The notes: generated from the sequence alone by a model not told the origin. A stretch of DNA of 64,000 nucleotides from Ruminiclostridium cellobioparum DSM 1351 = ATCC 15832 (GCF_000621505.1 NZ_JHYD01000023.1:1-64000); one strand, 5' to 3'. Positions 26,055 to 35,648 are shown, numbered from the stretch's first letter. Numbers and translations are program-made.

Positions 26055-26789
26055 TCAAATCAGGAAGCCTCCGTTGGGACTTATCACCTGACCTGTTATA
26101 AAATCAGATTTGTCTGATGCCAGGAAATATACCGTCTCTGCAACATCAATTCCTCTCCCTATCACGCCAAGGGGAGTCTGATCCTTCAGATCTTCAATGG
26201 CAGCCTGGTCCAAACCGGAATTCATATCTGTAGCTATTACCCCCGGTGCAACACAATTAACCTGAATGTTTGACGGACCCAATTCCTTGGCAAGAGCTTT
26301 TGTCATCCCAATGACAGCAGCTTTTGTTGATGAATAGAGCACCTCGCAGGATGCACCGGCAATACCCCATATGGATGAAATATTGATTATCTTTCCCCGC
26401 TGCTTCCTTATCATAGCCGGTAATACCCCCCGTGCGCAGAGAAACATACCTTTAACATTGACCTCGAACATCCTGTCCCACTCTCCCGGCGAAATGTCGG
26501 TAAACAGCTGCTGCCTCGCTATACCCGCATTGTTGATCAATATATCTATGTCGCCGAAACATTTATTTATGCTGTTTAGCATATTTTCCACCTGTTCCTC
26601 CTGCGAAACATCCGCCTGTACGGCAATTGCCCTGCAACCGGCTTTTCGCAGCTCCTTCAGCAGGCATTCCGCCGCCTGGCTGCTGGTGTTGTAATTTATA
26701 GCGACATTATAGTCCCGGGCAGCAAAAAGCCGGGCAATATCCTGCCCGATCCCTCTGGATGCACCTGTGACCAAAACGGTTTGCCCCAT
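26055..26789 (-). CDS. SDR-family oxidoreductase (FabG-like)
   Basis: A 244-residue short-chain dehydrogenase: TGASRGIGQDIA (residues 8-19) for NADP, NNAGIA, the catalytic Ser in NISSIWG, YSSTK (Tyr-x-x-x-Lys) and VAPGVIATDM. It most resembles 3-oxoacyl-ACP reductases. As there are no other fatty-acid genes here, the substrate is uncertain. It follows the DJ-1/PfpI gene by 48 bp on the same strand. Confidence 0.88.
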   Translation of the reverse strand: MGQTVLVTGASRGIGQDIARLFAARDYNVAINYNTSSQAAECLLKELRKAGCRAIAVQADVSQEEQVENMLNSINKCFGDIDILINNAGIARQQLFTDISPGEWDRMFEVNVKGMFLCARGVLPAMIRKQRGKIINISSIWGIAGASCEVLYSSTKAAVIGMTKALAKELGPSNIQVNCVAPGVIATDMNSGLDQAAIEDLKDQTPLGVIGRGIDVAETVYFLASDKSDFITGQVISPNGGFLI

Positions 26790-26837
26790 ATCAATCTCCC
26801 ATTTTCATAAAATATATTTGCAATATGCCGTCGTCCA

Positions 26838-27416
26838 TCACTCACGTCCGGTAATTGTATTGAAAAAGGCCTGTTTTTCTGCCTCATCCTTAAACTGGCC
26901 GAAGTAATCGGCAACTTCAACAGCAAAATCCACAAAGGATATACCCTTGGAGGTAATAACACTGCCGTCCCGGACCACTCTCGCATTGACAAAATTACCC
27001 CTGGGGAAGGGATCTTCTTCCTTAAACTGTGCCCTTCTCATTTCATTCCATTCCACTATGGACGTAGTATATTTGACCTTATCAAGTATACCTGCCTTTG
27101 CCAGAAAACGCGGGCCTGCGCAGATTGCAGCCAGAAGTTTTCCGCTGTTGTAAAATCCCCTGATCAATTCAAGCATTTCCTCTCTTACCACAGGATTCCA
27201 GCCTCCCGGTATGATGAAGCCTTCATAGTCTTCAACCTTTGCCCCGGCCACTGTAACCGAAGGTAAAAATACCATGCCTCCCTTGCTTTTCACGGGTTCC
27301 ATATGGTAAGCACACGGAACTATCTCCTTTGAGAGTTCATGTCCTAACAGGTGGGTTGCATATATGACTTCAAAATCAGCCATATCATTATACATAAACA
27401 CTAATATTTTGCCCAT
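26838..27416 (-). CDS. DJ-1/PfpI-family protein
   Basis: A 192-residue class I glutamine amidotransferase-like protein. The nucleophile elbow is AAICAGPRFL (Cys about residue 102), preceded by GFIIPGGWN, and an acidic residue in DFEVIYA near the N-terminus matches the conserved Glu of the family. Members act as deglycases, chaperones or peptidases; the exact activity cannot be told. The start MGKILVFMYND is used because it aligns with the family start and has GGAG upstream, while the open frame runs 39 codons further. Confidence 0.85.
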   Translation of the reverse strand: MGKILVFMYNDMADFEVIYATHLLGHELSKEIVPCAYHMEPVKSKGGMVFLPSVTVAGAKVEDYEGFIIPGGWNPVVREEMLELIRGFYNSGKLLAAICAGPRFLAKAGILDKVKYTTSIVEWNEMRRAQFKEEDPFPRGNFVNARVVRDGSVITSKGISFVDFAVEVADYFGQFKDEAEKQAFFNTITGRE

Positions 27417-27513
27417 GGTCCATCTCACTCCATTCTTCATTTTATTGATTTCTATCCTCTTCACCGGACACCTGCAATACAACTGTTGATTTGCTGAGTT
27501 CATTGCCCCGGTT

Positions 27514-27765
27514 CTATTTTGTTTGTATTTCAAGTAAATCCAGGTAACCCACAGCTTCCTGCCGTGAGCCTCCGCACATTTCCACCGAAGGTCTCAGGCT
27601 GGAGCAAACAGCAGGCCTTTCCGGTTTTCCAAAGAGCTTGCACCTATAATTATCGTCAAGCTGTATACATTTTACACCGGCAGGTTTTCCGTGAGGCATC
27701 CCCGGAATCGGAGATGAAATTGACGGTGATATACAGCAGGCTCCGCAGCCATCTCTGCAGTCCAT
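27514..27765 (-). CDS. YkgJ-type cysteine-cluster protein
   Basis: A small 83-residue protein with the CxxxCGxCC pattern at residues 3-10 (CRDGCGACC) and later [14 protein letters not shown] and [16 protein letters not shown], the layout of the YkgJ (CxxCxxCC) family thought to bind zinc or iron. Role unknown. GGAGGTG lies upstream of the ATG chosen; an ATG 13 codons earlier is less likely. It is upstream of the DJ-1 gene on the same strand and separated by about 100 bp. Confidence 0.8.
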   Translation of the reverse strand: MDCRDGCGACCISPSISSPIPGMPHGKPAGVKCIQLDDNYRCKLFGKPERPAVCSSLRPSVEMCGGSRQEAVGYLDLLEIQTK

Positions 27766-27855
27766 ATTCCGGCGGCACCTCCTTCTTCTCAATGGCCATG
27801 GCATTGCAGCTTCTATGCAGCTAAAACATTATTCATGTTATTGGTTGTTGTCCGG

Positions 27856-28320
27856 CTACCATTCACTGTAAGGCTTTCTCACCAGATGAGAGTTCCCGTA
27901 TTTCCTGTCAAAAGTAACTTCTTCACCCAGCCAATCAGGTCTTTCAAAAAACTGTTCCTCAGATTTCAATTCTATTTCGGCTACAACAAGTCCTTTATTT
28001 ACTCCGAGGAATTCGTCAATAACCCACTCATTTCCCCCATATACTGCAAAATGACGTATCTTCTCTATCAGCGGCCTTATACAAAGGTTGTCAAGTATCA
28101 TATCCGCTTCGTCCGCCGGAATTTCATATTCAAATTCATCCCTTGTAAAGGACTGGGCCTTCCCTTTTACAGTTATAAAACCCTTATTGTCATAAGTCCT
28201 TATCCGCACCGTTCTGCCGCTCTCTACAGACAAATAACCCTGTTTGAACAATACCGGCTTTGCATGTATTTTGTAATCATCATTTTTAACCAGAAATTTC
28301 CGTTCTATTTCTACCGGCAT
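27856..28320 (-). CDS. CYTH-domain triphosphatase
   Basis: A 154-residue triphosphate tunnel metalloenzyme. The N-terminus has the defining ExExK (PVEIERKFL), then alternating basic and acidic strands: RTVRIRTYDNKGFITVKGK, EFEYEIP, EWVIDEF, AEIELKSE. Short bacterial CYTH proteins hydrolyse tripolyphosphate or nucleoside triphosphates, as shown for the Clostridium thermocellum homologue. It stands alone on the minus strand. Confidence 0.9.
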   Translation of the reverse strand: MPVEIERKFLVKNDDYKIHAKPVLFKQGYLSVESGRTVRIRTYDNKGFITVKGKAQSFTRDEFEYEIPADEADMILDNLCIRPLIEKIRHFAVYGGNEWVIDEFLGVNKGLVVAEIELKSEEQFFERPDWLGEEVTFDRKYGNSHLVRKPYSEW

Positions 28321-28463
28321 TTATGTTTCTCCTTTTTGGAATCAATCAATTAATTCTCAATGATATAATTATAGCTCAGTGCAAAATGTTTTTCTATTAG
28401 CAAATATAACGAAAGAATAATTGTTGGCATTTAAAAGGCAAATGCTTGTTTTTCCGGACGATG

Positions 28464-28493
28464 AAAAGCCGCACATCACACTGGATATGCGGC
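28464..28493 (-). terminator. Terminator of the GH127/ABC transporter operon
   Basis: GCCGCA pairs with TGCGGC (28468-28493), and TTTTC follows on the minus strand. It lies 35 bp after the last permease gene. Confidence 0.7.
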
Positions 28494-28527
28494 ATAAAAA
28501 CATAAATTTTAAACTCCCCTTAATTGT

Positions 28528-29388
28528 CTATCCCTTTAATCCGGTAGTTACAATTCCTTCTACAAAATATCTCTGGGCAAACATATAAATTATCAGAATT
28601 GGAATGAGACAGAACACCGAAGCCGCCATGAGCAGATCAAACCTGGTAGTGTGTTCTCCTCTGAAAGCACTCAGTCCCAGCTGGATAGTAAATTTGCTCG
28701 TTGAATTTATGTATACCAGCGGGTATAAAAAGTCATTGTAATAGCTCTGGAACGTAAAGACTGTAATTGTTGCTATAATAGGCTTTGACAGTGGAACAAA
28801 AATATTGGCCCACGCTCTTAACCTCCCGCAGCCGTCAATGGTAGCCGAATCCTCCAGATCCTGCGGTATGGTCATAAAAAACTGTCTTCCAAGAAATACC
28901 GGCAGTCCGTATCCGAATAACATCGGAATTATAATAGGCCAGAGCGAATCCTGAAAACCAAGGTTTTTGAAGAATATAAACCTTGGTATCAGGACAACCG
29001 AGTCAGGTATCATCAAAGATAAAAGAAACAAAGCGAACAAAAAATCCCTGCCCCAGAATTTTATGCGTGCAAATGAGTACGCAGCAAGAGTTGCACTCAA
29101 TACGGTAAAAAATGTTCCGGGAATTACTATTGTAAATGTATTTATGAACATACGTGTAAAACTGAGACCATATGCATTCCATGCCTTGACATAATTATCA
29201 AATCTCCATTCGGAGGGAAAAATTGCAGGCGGGAATGTCATTATCTCGGTTCTCGATTTGAAGGAACACAAAATCATCCATATCAAAGGAATCAGATCAA
29301 ATAAAACAAATAAAACAAGTATAATATATGCTATTACCAATACTGCCTTCTTTTTATTTCTACTCCTTGTATTAACTGCATTATCCAC
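28528..29388 (-). CDS. Sugar ABC transporter permease, MalG type
   Basis: A 286-residue inner-membrane permease of the CUT1 class with six spans and the EAA loop near residue 190 (EDSATIDGCGRLRAWANIFVPLSKP), the site that contacts the ATPase. It starts at a GTG with GAGGGTGG upstream. Third of a binding protein-permease-permease set; no ATPase gene follows, so a shared MsmK-type ATPase from elsewhere is expected. Confidence 0.93.
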   Translation of the reverse strand: MDNAVNTRSRNKKKAVLVIAYIILVLFVLFDLIPLIWMILCSFKSRTEIMTFPPAIFPSEWRFDNYVKAWNAYGLSFTRMFINTFTIVIPGTFFTVLSATLAAYSFARIKFWGRDFLFALFLLSLMIPDSVVLIPRFIFFKNLGFQDSLWPIIIPMLFGYGLPVFLGRQFFMTIPQDLEDSATIDGCGRLRAWANIFVPLSKPIIATITVFTFQSYYNDFLYPLVYINSTSKFTIQLGLSAFRGEHTTRFDLLMAASVFCLIPILIIYMFAQRYFVEGIVTTGLKG

Positions 29389-29420
29389 AAAAAGCCACCC
29401 TCTCCGCTACAGATAGTCAA

Positions 29421-30311
29421 TTAGGTTTCATACTGAACTTTACTGCCTAAAACATACTTCTGCAGCACTGTTACAATCATTATAATAATAGCCATGATTA
29501 TTGCTATTGCGCTTGCATATCCCATTTCATTATGGGTAAATGCTTTTGTATACAAATAATAAACCAGCGTGTTGGTGGAATTTCCCGGGCCTCCTCTTGT
29601 CATTGTAAAAATTTCGGTAAATACCTGAAACGCATTTATTATTGCATATACCACCACAAAATAAATGGCAGGCATTATTAAAGGAAGCTTTATAAACCAG
29701 ATTTTCTGATATGACTTGATACCATCCAACTCCGAAGCCTCATAAACCGATCTGGGCACAGCCTGCAGTCCCGCTAATAAAACAACCATGTTATAGCCTG
29801 CCATTTTCCACACACTCATTAATGCAATGCTGAAAATGGCCAGATTAGGATTGGTAAGCCAGCCCACAGGTCCTATTCCAAATAAGGATAGTCCATAATT
29901 TATCAAACCGAATTCGGTATTATAAAGCCAGGTAAACAGCAGTGCAATTACAATAAGCGGGCATACAACAGGAAGGTAAAAGATGGCTCTGAATGCATTG
30001 ACGCCTTTTATCGGCAGCTCGGCTATTAACGCAAGTCCGAAAGATATTATCAAGGACAGCGGGACATATATTACAACCCATTTTAATGTATTTTTCAGGC
30101 TTATGAGAAATACTTCATCGCTGATGAGTTTTGTATAATTGTCAAAGCCTATGAATTTGGCATCGGATAAAATATTCCAATCCGTAAAACTGTAAAATAT
30201 AGAACAAACAAGCGGATATAAGGTAAAAACAAATAGTCCGATCAGAGCAGGTGCTGCAAACGCATATCCATCAATATTCCGTTTCAGAACCGTCTTTTTG
30301 CTAGCTTTCAT
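29421..30311 (-). CDS. Sugar ABC transporter permease, MalF type
   Basis: A 296-residue permease with six spans and an EAA motif (YEASELDGIKSYQKIWFIKLPLIMP, about residue 195). It pairs with the downstream MalG-type subunit. AGAGGTGG precedes the ATG. A strong hairpin lies between this gene and the upstream binding-protein gene and may lower permease expression relative to it. Confidence 0.94.
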   Translation of the reverse strand: MKASKKTVLKRNIDGYAFAAPALIGLFVFTLYPLVCSIFYSFTDWNILSDAKFIGFDNYTKLISDEVFLISLKNTLKWVVIYVPLSLIISFGLALIAELPIKGVNAFRAIFYLPVVCPLIVIALLFTWLYNTEFGLINYGLSLFGIGPVGWLTNPNLAIFSIALMSVWKMAGYNMVVLLAGLQAVPRSVYEASELDGIKSYQKIWFIKLPLIMPAIYFVVVYAIINAFQVFTEIFTMTRGGPGNSTNTLVYYLYTKAFTHNEMGYASAIAIIMAIIIMIVTVLQKYVLGSKVQYET

Positions 30312-30329
30312 ATTGCCACCTCTTTAGAT

Positions 30330-30366
30330 GACAATATAAGAAGGAAAACCTCCTTCTTATATTGTC
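30330..30366 (-). terminator. Intercistronic hairpin between binding protein and permease
   Basis: A perfect 16-bp stem (30330-30345 with 30351-30366) with a 5-base loop lies between the binding-protein stop and the permease start, with no T run. Such hairpins often protect the upstream mRNA or partly end transcription, giving more binding protein than permease. Confidence 0.7.
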
Positions 30367-30384
30367 TATAAAATTTAAATTATT

Positions 30385-31731
30385 CTACTTAAACAATTCA
30401 GTATTTGCTTTTTTGTCTATATTGGCAGCTGCCTGTTCCATTGTCTGACTGCCGTTGAAAGCATTGTCCAGTTCAGGAGTTATAATATCCTGGAATTTTG
30501 TGTATAAACCCGTTGCTGCTGCATTGTATTGAGTCTCTGTTTCTATGTATGAAGCCGTTGCCTTAAACGGTGCTGCATCAGGAGGAGTAGTAACTATCTT
30601 TTCATTATCAAGCATTTTCTTATAAGGAGGCATTGACAATCCTCCGGCCATTGTTATTCCAAGACCTTCCTCACTCAGAAAATATCTGATAAGGCCAATG
30701 GCCGCATCCTTGTTCCCACTCTTTTCACCCATAGCCAGAGTACCTGAAATAACAGGATTTATACGAGTCGTACCCTTTGGCATTTCAATTGCCGTCCATT
30801 CAAAATCAGCATCATTTCTGCAGGTTGGGACAAACCATCTGCCCGAAGGATACATGGCAATTTTACCCGTCAGGAATAATTGGTCCGAACCCTGTCCGAT
30901 TGACGACAGTGCCGAAGGTGACGGTGCCGTCTTGTTTTTGATGATATCATACATGACGTTCATACCTTTTAAGACCGACGGATCACTGAAGTTTGACTTT
31001 CCGTCCTTGAACCATTGTCCCCCGTATGATGAAGCGAAAGTCATCCAGAATGCCCAGTAGTTGTCTGCTTCAGCCCCATACTGAACAATCTTGCCATTCT
31101 CGGTTACAGTAAGTTTCTTTGCCAGATCCACATATTGCTCCATGGTCCAATCACTGGTCGGTATCTCAATATTAGCCTTTTTAAAAAGATCAACGTTCAC
31201 ATACATATTTATTGCTGCCCAATCCTTGGGAATAGTATATGTTTTACCGTCAACCTGCCCATACTTCAAAAGTCCGTCAACCAAATCGGCCGTCAGTTCA
31301 GGGTATTTTTGAATATATGGATCCAGAACGGCACAAGCTCCTGATTTAACATACTCAGGTACTTTGGATTGAAGCAGCCAGAATACATCCGGTGTCGAAT
31401 TCCCGGCTACCATGGTGGAAAGCTTGGTATAATAGTCATTTGGGGTAAACATATAGTTTACTTTAACTTTTGGATTCTTGGCCTGGAAATTCTCCAGTAC
31501 TTTCTCATAAAGCAATCTTTCGTCTTCCTCGCCCCAGCTCATGAAACTGATTTTACCGCTAAGTTCCTGAGCCGTCCCGGCATCGGATGACGCACTTTGC
31601 GATTGACCTGCAGATGCATCCCCTGTGCCTGATGCAGCCGATACACCTGCTTTGTCATCCGAACCACAGCCTGCAATAACAAAAGAAAACATACACAGAG
31701 TTGCAAGTAATAATGCCAAATACCTTTTCAT
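30385..31731 (-). CDS. Sugar-binding lipoprotein of ABC transporter
   Basis: A 448-residue family 1 extracellular solute-binding protein. The signal peptide ends with the lipobox VIAGC (Cys22 lipidated), followed by a Ser/Ala/Gly linker (about 23-55) and the bilobal domain (SFMSWGEEDERLLYEKVL, SPSALSSIGQGSDQLF). Given the adjacent GH127 gene it probably binds an arabinose-containing oligosaccharide (inference). GGGGG precedes the ATG. Confidence 0.93.
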   Translation of the reverse strand: MKRYLALLLATLCMFSFVIAGCGSDDKAGVSAASGTGDASAGQSQSASSDAGTAQELSGKISFMSWGEEDERLLYEKVLENFQAKNPKVKVNYMFTPNDYYTKLSTMVAGNSTPDVFWLLQSKVPEYVKSGACAVLDPYIQKYPELTADLVDGLLKYGQVDGKTYTIPKDWAAINMYVNVDLFKKANIEIPTSDWTMEQYVDLAKKLTVTENGKIVQYGAEADNYWAFWMTFASSYGGQWFKDGKSNFSDPSVLKGMNVMYDIIKNKTAPSPSALSSIGQGSDQLFLTGKIAMYPSGRWFVPTCRNDADFEWTAIEMPKGTTRINPVISGTLAMGEKSGNKDAAIGLIRYFLSEEGLGITMAGGLSMPPYKKMLDNEKIVTTPPDAAPFKATASYIETETQYNAAATGLYTKFQDIITPELDNAFNGSQTMEQAAANIDKKANTELFK

Positions 31732-31762
31732 GGTAATCCCCCTTTAATTTTTATTTAGGCCT

Positions 31763-31842
31763 GATTAAATAATAACTTCCCCACTTTAAGACCCAGCTTT
31801 ATTATTTAATCCTACCTTAATTGCCGCTGTTTAAAGCGGCAA
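31763..31842 (-). repeat. Two hairpins between GH127 and the binding-protein gene
   Basis: First, GATTAAATAATAA (31763-31775) pairs with 31799-31811; second, TTGCCGCT (31821-31828) pairs with AGCGGCAA (31835-31842). Neither is followed by a strong T run on the minus strand. They may end or slow transcription after GH127 or protect mRNA ends. Confidence 0.6.
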
Positions 31843-31879
31843 AGAAAACCAAAACAAATGCTTCTGTTATATTTTTTTA

Positions 31880-33646
31880 TTATTCTATGGAAAAGTATGT
31901 GGTATATATCTCATCCTTAACATTATACAGAGGTATAAATTTCACATTTACATCCTGATTTACGGTGTAAAACGAAACATCCTCCCACGCATTCTTATTG
32001 CACCCAATCAGAAGGTCTTCAGCAGACAGGCCTTTTTTGTACAATGTTCTTGCCTCGGCTGTAAGGCCTGCAAGAACAACCGGTCCGTACATGAATGCCA
32101 CAAGGTTCGGGTTATCATCAGCAGGGCAGACCCATAGCTTTTTTATAAATTCAAGCTGGACTATGTTGTCATGCCATGTTTGTTCAATTGTTATAAAACC
32201 GTTTTTGACCTCTAAATCCTTCAGCCTGTGTCCGTCCACTTTCACACTGAAGTTATCACCGGCCCACCATGGTATTCTGAATGTCAACGGTAATTTTACA
32301 GGCTGCCCGGTCTTTATGCTGATGTGTATATTGCTGTTGTCAGGCAGCTTCCACGTTTCTTTCCCTTTTAAATAATTCTGCTCTATTCCAACACTGGTTC
32401 CATTTTTGTCATATACCAGCTTTGAAGGAATATACTGTGCAAAGACAAGTTCTTCTCCGTTTTTATATATACTTAAATCTGTATAAAGAGTGTGTGCCTG
32501 CAAAAGAGTTCCGTGACAGCACCAAAAATCATGAGTGGGTGAACCCCATTTCTTTTTTGCACCGCATTGAAGCGGCAGATAGTATATTACCATGCCGGTC
32601 TCAATATTTTGCTGTGCAAATAGCCCATTATATATATTTCTCTCGATATAATCCAGATATTTGACTTCCTTCGACCATCTGTAAAGAAAATCCGCAAGCC
32701 TTATCATATTGTATACGACACAGTGCTCCTGGTTTGTCTCGCTGAGCATAGTGCTCTGCACCCCGGGCTGGGTCCATACTTCGGCGGTTGTCTGGCCTCC
32801 CGTGCAGAAGTATCCCAGATCCTCCACCGTTTGTTTCCAGTATGCTTCTACGATTTTTCTGTATCTTTCGATTCCGGTCACTTCATAAATCCGGGCTGCA
32901 CCGTGTATTTCAACAATAGTTGTATTGGCATGTTTTCCGCTTACGGTCTCTATCCCGTTCAATAAATTTTCAAAAAGCCTTGGTCTGTCATAACGTTTGA
33001 TCAATTCCAGATATTTATCATTCTTTGTTATTCCATACAGGTCTGCCCATACCTCAAGCATTGCACCGGTTTCAACATCAAGAATGTCATCCATTTGTTC
33101 CCTGGTAAAATTACCGCTCCAATCAAAAAACCAGTCGGCCCAGGTGTCCGCAATTTTCAATGAAGTCTCGTCGCCTGCATACCTGTACATATCCACTAAA
33201 CCCATTAATGTTTTATGGACCGTATATTGAGGTGCCCAGACCTTCTTTTTTCTTACAACCCATTCCATATATTGTTCAGGAATGGAACCGGCCCATATCC
33301 CGCCATTTTCCTGCTGGCATACGGCAAGCTGTTTTACTATATTAACAGCTTTTCCCCGGACTTCTTCATCACCGGTCTGTTTATATACCCTGGCGGCTGC
33401 CGAAAGCCAGTGTCCCAGGAAGTGTCCCCTCAACTGACAGCACGGGGACTCCCAGCCCCAATGGATATCGGGTACGGTATTTTTATCAGTCTCAATGATT
33501 CTGCCAAAAATACCTGCCTGCATATAATAGTTTTGCAAGAGTTTCTCATTTTTCAGGCTCATAAGATAGGCTTTATTGATATCAAATCTTTCTGTGAAAA
33601 CGCTGGGTGTCAATTCCATCTGCTTTGCGCCGAGATATTCTGGCAT
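31880..33646 (-). CDS. GH127 beta-L-arabinofuranosidase
   Basis: A 588-residue glycoside hydrolase of family 127 (DUF1680), an (alpha/alpha)6 barrel with beta-sandwich domains. The zinc-cysteine catalytic site of the family is present: E307 and C309 in NQEHC, and C376-C377 in FWCCHGT. Other signatures are WESPCCQLRGHFLGHWLSA and YTVHKTLMGL. There is no signal peptide, so it acts in the cytoplasm on imported oligosaccharides. The ATG at 33646 has AGGAGGG upstream. First gene of the unit with the binding protein and permeases, divergent from the AraC gene. Confidence 0.92.
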   Translation of the reverse strand: MPEYLGAKQMELTPSVFTERFDINKAYLMSLKNEKLLQNYYMQAGIFGRIIETDKNTVPDIHWGWESPCCQLRGHFLGHWLSAAARVYKQTGDEEVRGKAVNIVKQLAVCQQENGGIWAGSIPEQYMEWVVRKKKVWAPQYTVHKTLMGLVDMYRYAGDETSLKIADTWADWFFDWSGNFTREQMDDILDVETGAMLEVWADLYGITKNDKYLELIKRYDRPRLFENLLNGIETVSGKHANTTIVEIHGAARIYEVTGIERYRKIVEAYWKQTVEDLGYFCTGGQTTAEVWTQPGVQSTMLSETNQEHCVVYNMIRLADFLYRWSKEVKYLDYIERNIYNGLFAQQNIETGMVIYYLPLQCGAKKKWGSPTHDFWCCHGTLLQAHTLYTDLSIYKNGEELVFAQYIPSKLVYDKNGTSVGIEQNYLKGKETWKLPDNSNIHISIKTGQPVKLPLTFRIPWWAGDNFSVKVDGHRLKDLEVKNGFITIEQTWHDNIVQLEFIKKLWVCPADDNPNLVAFMYGPVVLAGLTAEARTLYKKGLSAEDLLIGCNKNAWEDVSFYTVNQDVNVKFIPLYNVKDEIYTTYFSIE

Positions 33647-33954
33647 TGGAAATACCCTCCTTGAATAGCGAGATTTGTGTAAGACATGTCTAAATTTCAA
33701 AATCATTATATCATCATGAAATTCTTTTTATCAGTAGTAAAAAAGTTAGAATAGGTGGCTAAAACCTACTTTTATATGGGAACATTGAGATCAGCAGGAT
33801 TTTAAGTTATAAGACAACATTAGTATAACCATATAATTTTAATTCCATGGAAAGATACACTTTTTTACTTATGGAAGTAAATAATGGTTTATGATATACT
33901 AAATTTATGTTTACATATGCTTAGTTTTGAAATTAATTATAGGTGGTGAACTTT
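33647..33954. other. Divergent promoter region of GH127 and AraC genes
   Basis: No gene here. A minus-strand TATAAT lies about 50 bp before the GH127 start without a good -35 box, as expected for an activator-dependent promoter. On the plus strand TATACT (33895-33900) could serve the regulator, with the dyad TTTACTTATGGAAGTAAA (33864-33881) about 13 bp upstream as a candidate operator. Confidence 0.45.
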
Positions 33955-34842
33955 GTGAAATTTGTAAAGTTTGACATAAGTACTCCTCTCTCCTATATTT
34001 CAAGTGGCAGATTCATATCTAAAGGAGAATGGTGTCATGCTAAACGCAATATTGACAGCTTTGTCATAATATATGGAATTGAGGGAACAGCATATATTCA
34101 GCAGGCTCAAGAGTGTTTTGAAATTTCTCCGGGCAGTACGCTGCTCCTTATGCCGCAAACCGTACATGAGGGCTATAAGGTTTCAGAAGAAGTTGTCTCT
34201 TATTATTGGTGTCATTTCTACTCCCAAACTCCCTATGAGATATTGGATGAAAAAGATCTTTCAAATGAGTTTTCACTGATGAGATTTAACAATTTTGATC
34301 AGCAAGTTGTACTGTTGCCATTATTCCAAGCATTTGAATCAATCGAAATAATTCATATTTTATTCAGACAATTGATCCACTCCCAAAGCTTTAACCGCCA
34401 TACAAAATATCAAACCAATTTGTTTCTGACCTCATTGGCCCTTGAAATTACAGAGCTGACTATTTTAAACTACTATAAATCAAATATGGGCAATGACATT
34501 AACAGCAGTGTTTTTAATTCGGTTTTGGAATGGATACGTATAAATATAAAAAAATCAATTCATATATCCGATATTGCAGATAAATATAATTATAATGTGG
34601 ATTACTTTAACCGGATATTCAAACAAAAGACCGGAATGAGCCTATTGAGATACATTAATGACAGAAAGTTGTCAAAAGCCAAAGAAATGCTGGTAAATAC
34701 CAATTACAGCATTAAGGAAATCTCCTATCACCTGGGATTTGATGACGAGAAATATTTTATGAAGTTATTCAAAAAACATGAACATCTGACTCCAACGCAG
34801 TATAGAAATGCATTTTATTACACACATTTAAACAACCACTGA
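33955..34842 (+). CDS. AraC-family transcriptional regulator
   Basis: A 295-residue regulator with an N-terminal cupin-type ligand domain (about residues 10-165; GSTLLLMPQTVHEGY) and a C-terminal double helix-turn-helix (about 195-290; ISDIADKYNYNVDYFNRIFKQ and YSIKEISYHLGFDDEKYFMKLF). Probably activates the divergent GH127 operon when its sugar is present. The start is taken as the GTG at 33955, seven bases after AGGTGG; GTG codons at 33943 and 33946 overlap that site. Confidence 0.9.
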   Translation: MKFVKFDISTPLSYISSGRFISKGEWCHAKRNIDSFVIIYGIEGTAYIQQAQECFEISPGSTLLLMPQTVHEGYKVSEEVVSYYWCHFYSQTPYEILDEKDLSNEFSLMRFNNFDQQVVLLPLFQAFESIEIIHILFRQLIHSQSFNRHTKYQTNLFLTSLALEITELTILNYYKSNMGNDINSSVFNSVLEWIRINIKKSIHISDIADKYNYNVDYFNRIFKQKTGMSLLRYINDRKLSKAKEMLVNTNYSIKEISYHLGFDDEKYFMKLFKKHEHLTPTQYRNAFYYTHLNNH

Positions 34843-34852
34843 TGCAGGATTA

Positions 34853-34888
34853 TAAAGAAAAGCCCGAAATATATCGGGCTTTTCTTTA
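34853..34888. terminator. Bidirectional terminator between araC-type gene and yqeY
   Basis: A 15-bp perfect stem with a GC core (AAGCCCGA/TCGGGCTT), flanked by A-rich left and T-rich right sides, with a 6-base loop. The right arm overlaps the last codon of the convergent gene. Confidence 0.9.
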
Positions 34889-35329
34889 TCCTAATAATTT
34901 TTTTACAATCTGGTTAACCAATTTACCGTCGGCTTTGCCTCTGGTTTCAGGCATAACAGCCTGCATTACCTTTCCGATATCCTTAGCGGAAGTGGCACCG
35001 GTTGAAGATACCGCATTTCTGACAATATTCTCAATCTCAGCTTCACTCAACTGCTGTGGTAAATATTTTCTCAATACTTCAATTTCAGCCTTTAGATTAT
35101 CTATAAGATCGTCCCTGCCGCTTTTCTCAAAGTCAGGCAAGGTATCCATTCTCTTCTTTACTTCCTTAGCAATAATCTCAACTATACCATCATCGTCAAG
35201 GGTGACCTTTGTATCCTTTTCAACCTGAAGCACTGCCGACCTTGCCATCTGAACAGCGGTTTTTTTAACACTATCGCCATCCTTCATGGCATCTTTTAAA
35301 TCCTGTAGAAGCAAATCTTTTAGTGACAT
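34886..35329 (-). CDS. yqeY: GatB/YqeY-domain protein
   Basis: A 147-residue helical protein of the YqeY family, related to the tRNA-binding C-terminal domain of GatB: LLLQDLKDAMKDGDSVKKTAVQMARSA at the N-terminus, YLPQQLSEAEIENIV, and ATSAKDIGKVMQAVMPETRGKADGKLVN at the C-terminus. Its place after rpsU is the usual one in Firmicutes. Exact role unknown, probably in translation or tRNA quality. Confidence 0.93.
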   Translation of the reverse strand: MSLKDLLLQDLKDAMKDGDSVKKTAVQMARSAVLQVEKDTKVTLDDDGIVEIIAKEVKKRMDTLPDFEKSGRDDLIDNLKAEIEVLRKYLPQQLSEAEIENIVRNAVSSTGATSAKDIGKVMQAVMPETRGKADGKLVNQIVKKLLG

Positions 35330-35372
35330 GATAAATATCTCCTATTTACTATAAGCTACTACTGTCACAATA

Positions 35373-35549
35373 TTATTTGAATTTTCTTTTCCTTGCAGCT
35401 TCAGATTTCTTTTTTCTCTTAACACTTGGCTTCTCGTAATGTTCTCTCTTTCTAACCTCGGCCAAAACACCTGATTTAGCACAAGATCTCTTAAACCTTT
35501 TGAGAGCACTATCTAAAGACTCATTCTCTTTAACTCTTACTTCAGACAC
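35373..35549 (-). CDS. rpsU: 30S ribosomal protein S21
   Basis: A 58-residue basic protein: [21 protein letters not shown] at the N-terminus and [24 protein letters not shown] at the C-terminus, full length for S21. Translation starts at a GTG with GGAGGG eight bases before; the longer upstream frame has no homology. A strong promoter lies about 100 bp upstream, and yqeY follows in the same unit. Confidence 0.97.
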   Translation of the reverse strand: MSEVRVKENESLDSALKRFKRSCAKSGVLAEVRKREHYEKPSVKRKKKSEAARKRKFK

Positions 35550-35648
35550 ACAACTTCCCTCCCTCCGATGGTAACAATTGTGCCGGGAATAAGCCGTAGT
35601 ATTTATATAAATACTATAGGGAATCAAGCTAAATACAGCACACAGTAT

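Noticed and set aside
34842-35228. Plus-strand frame after the AraC gene
   Set aside because: It is antisense to yqeY and runs through the bidirectional terminator.
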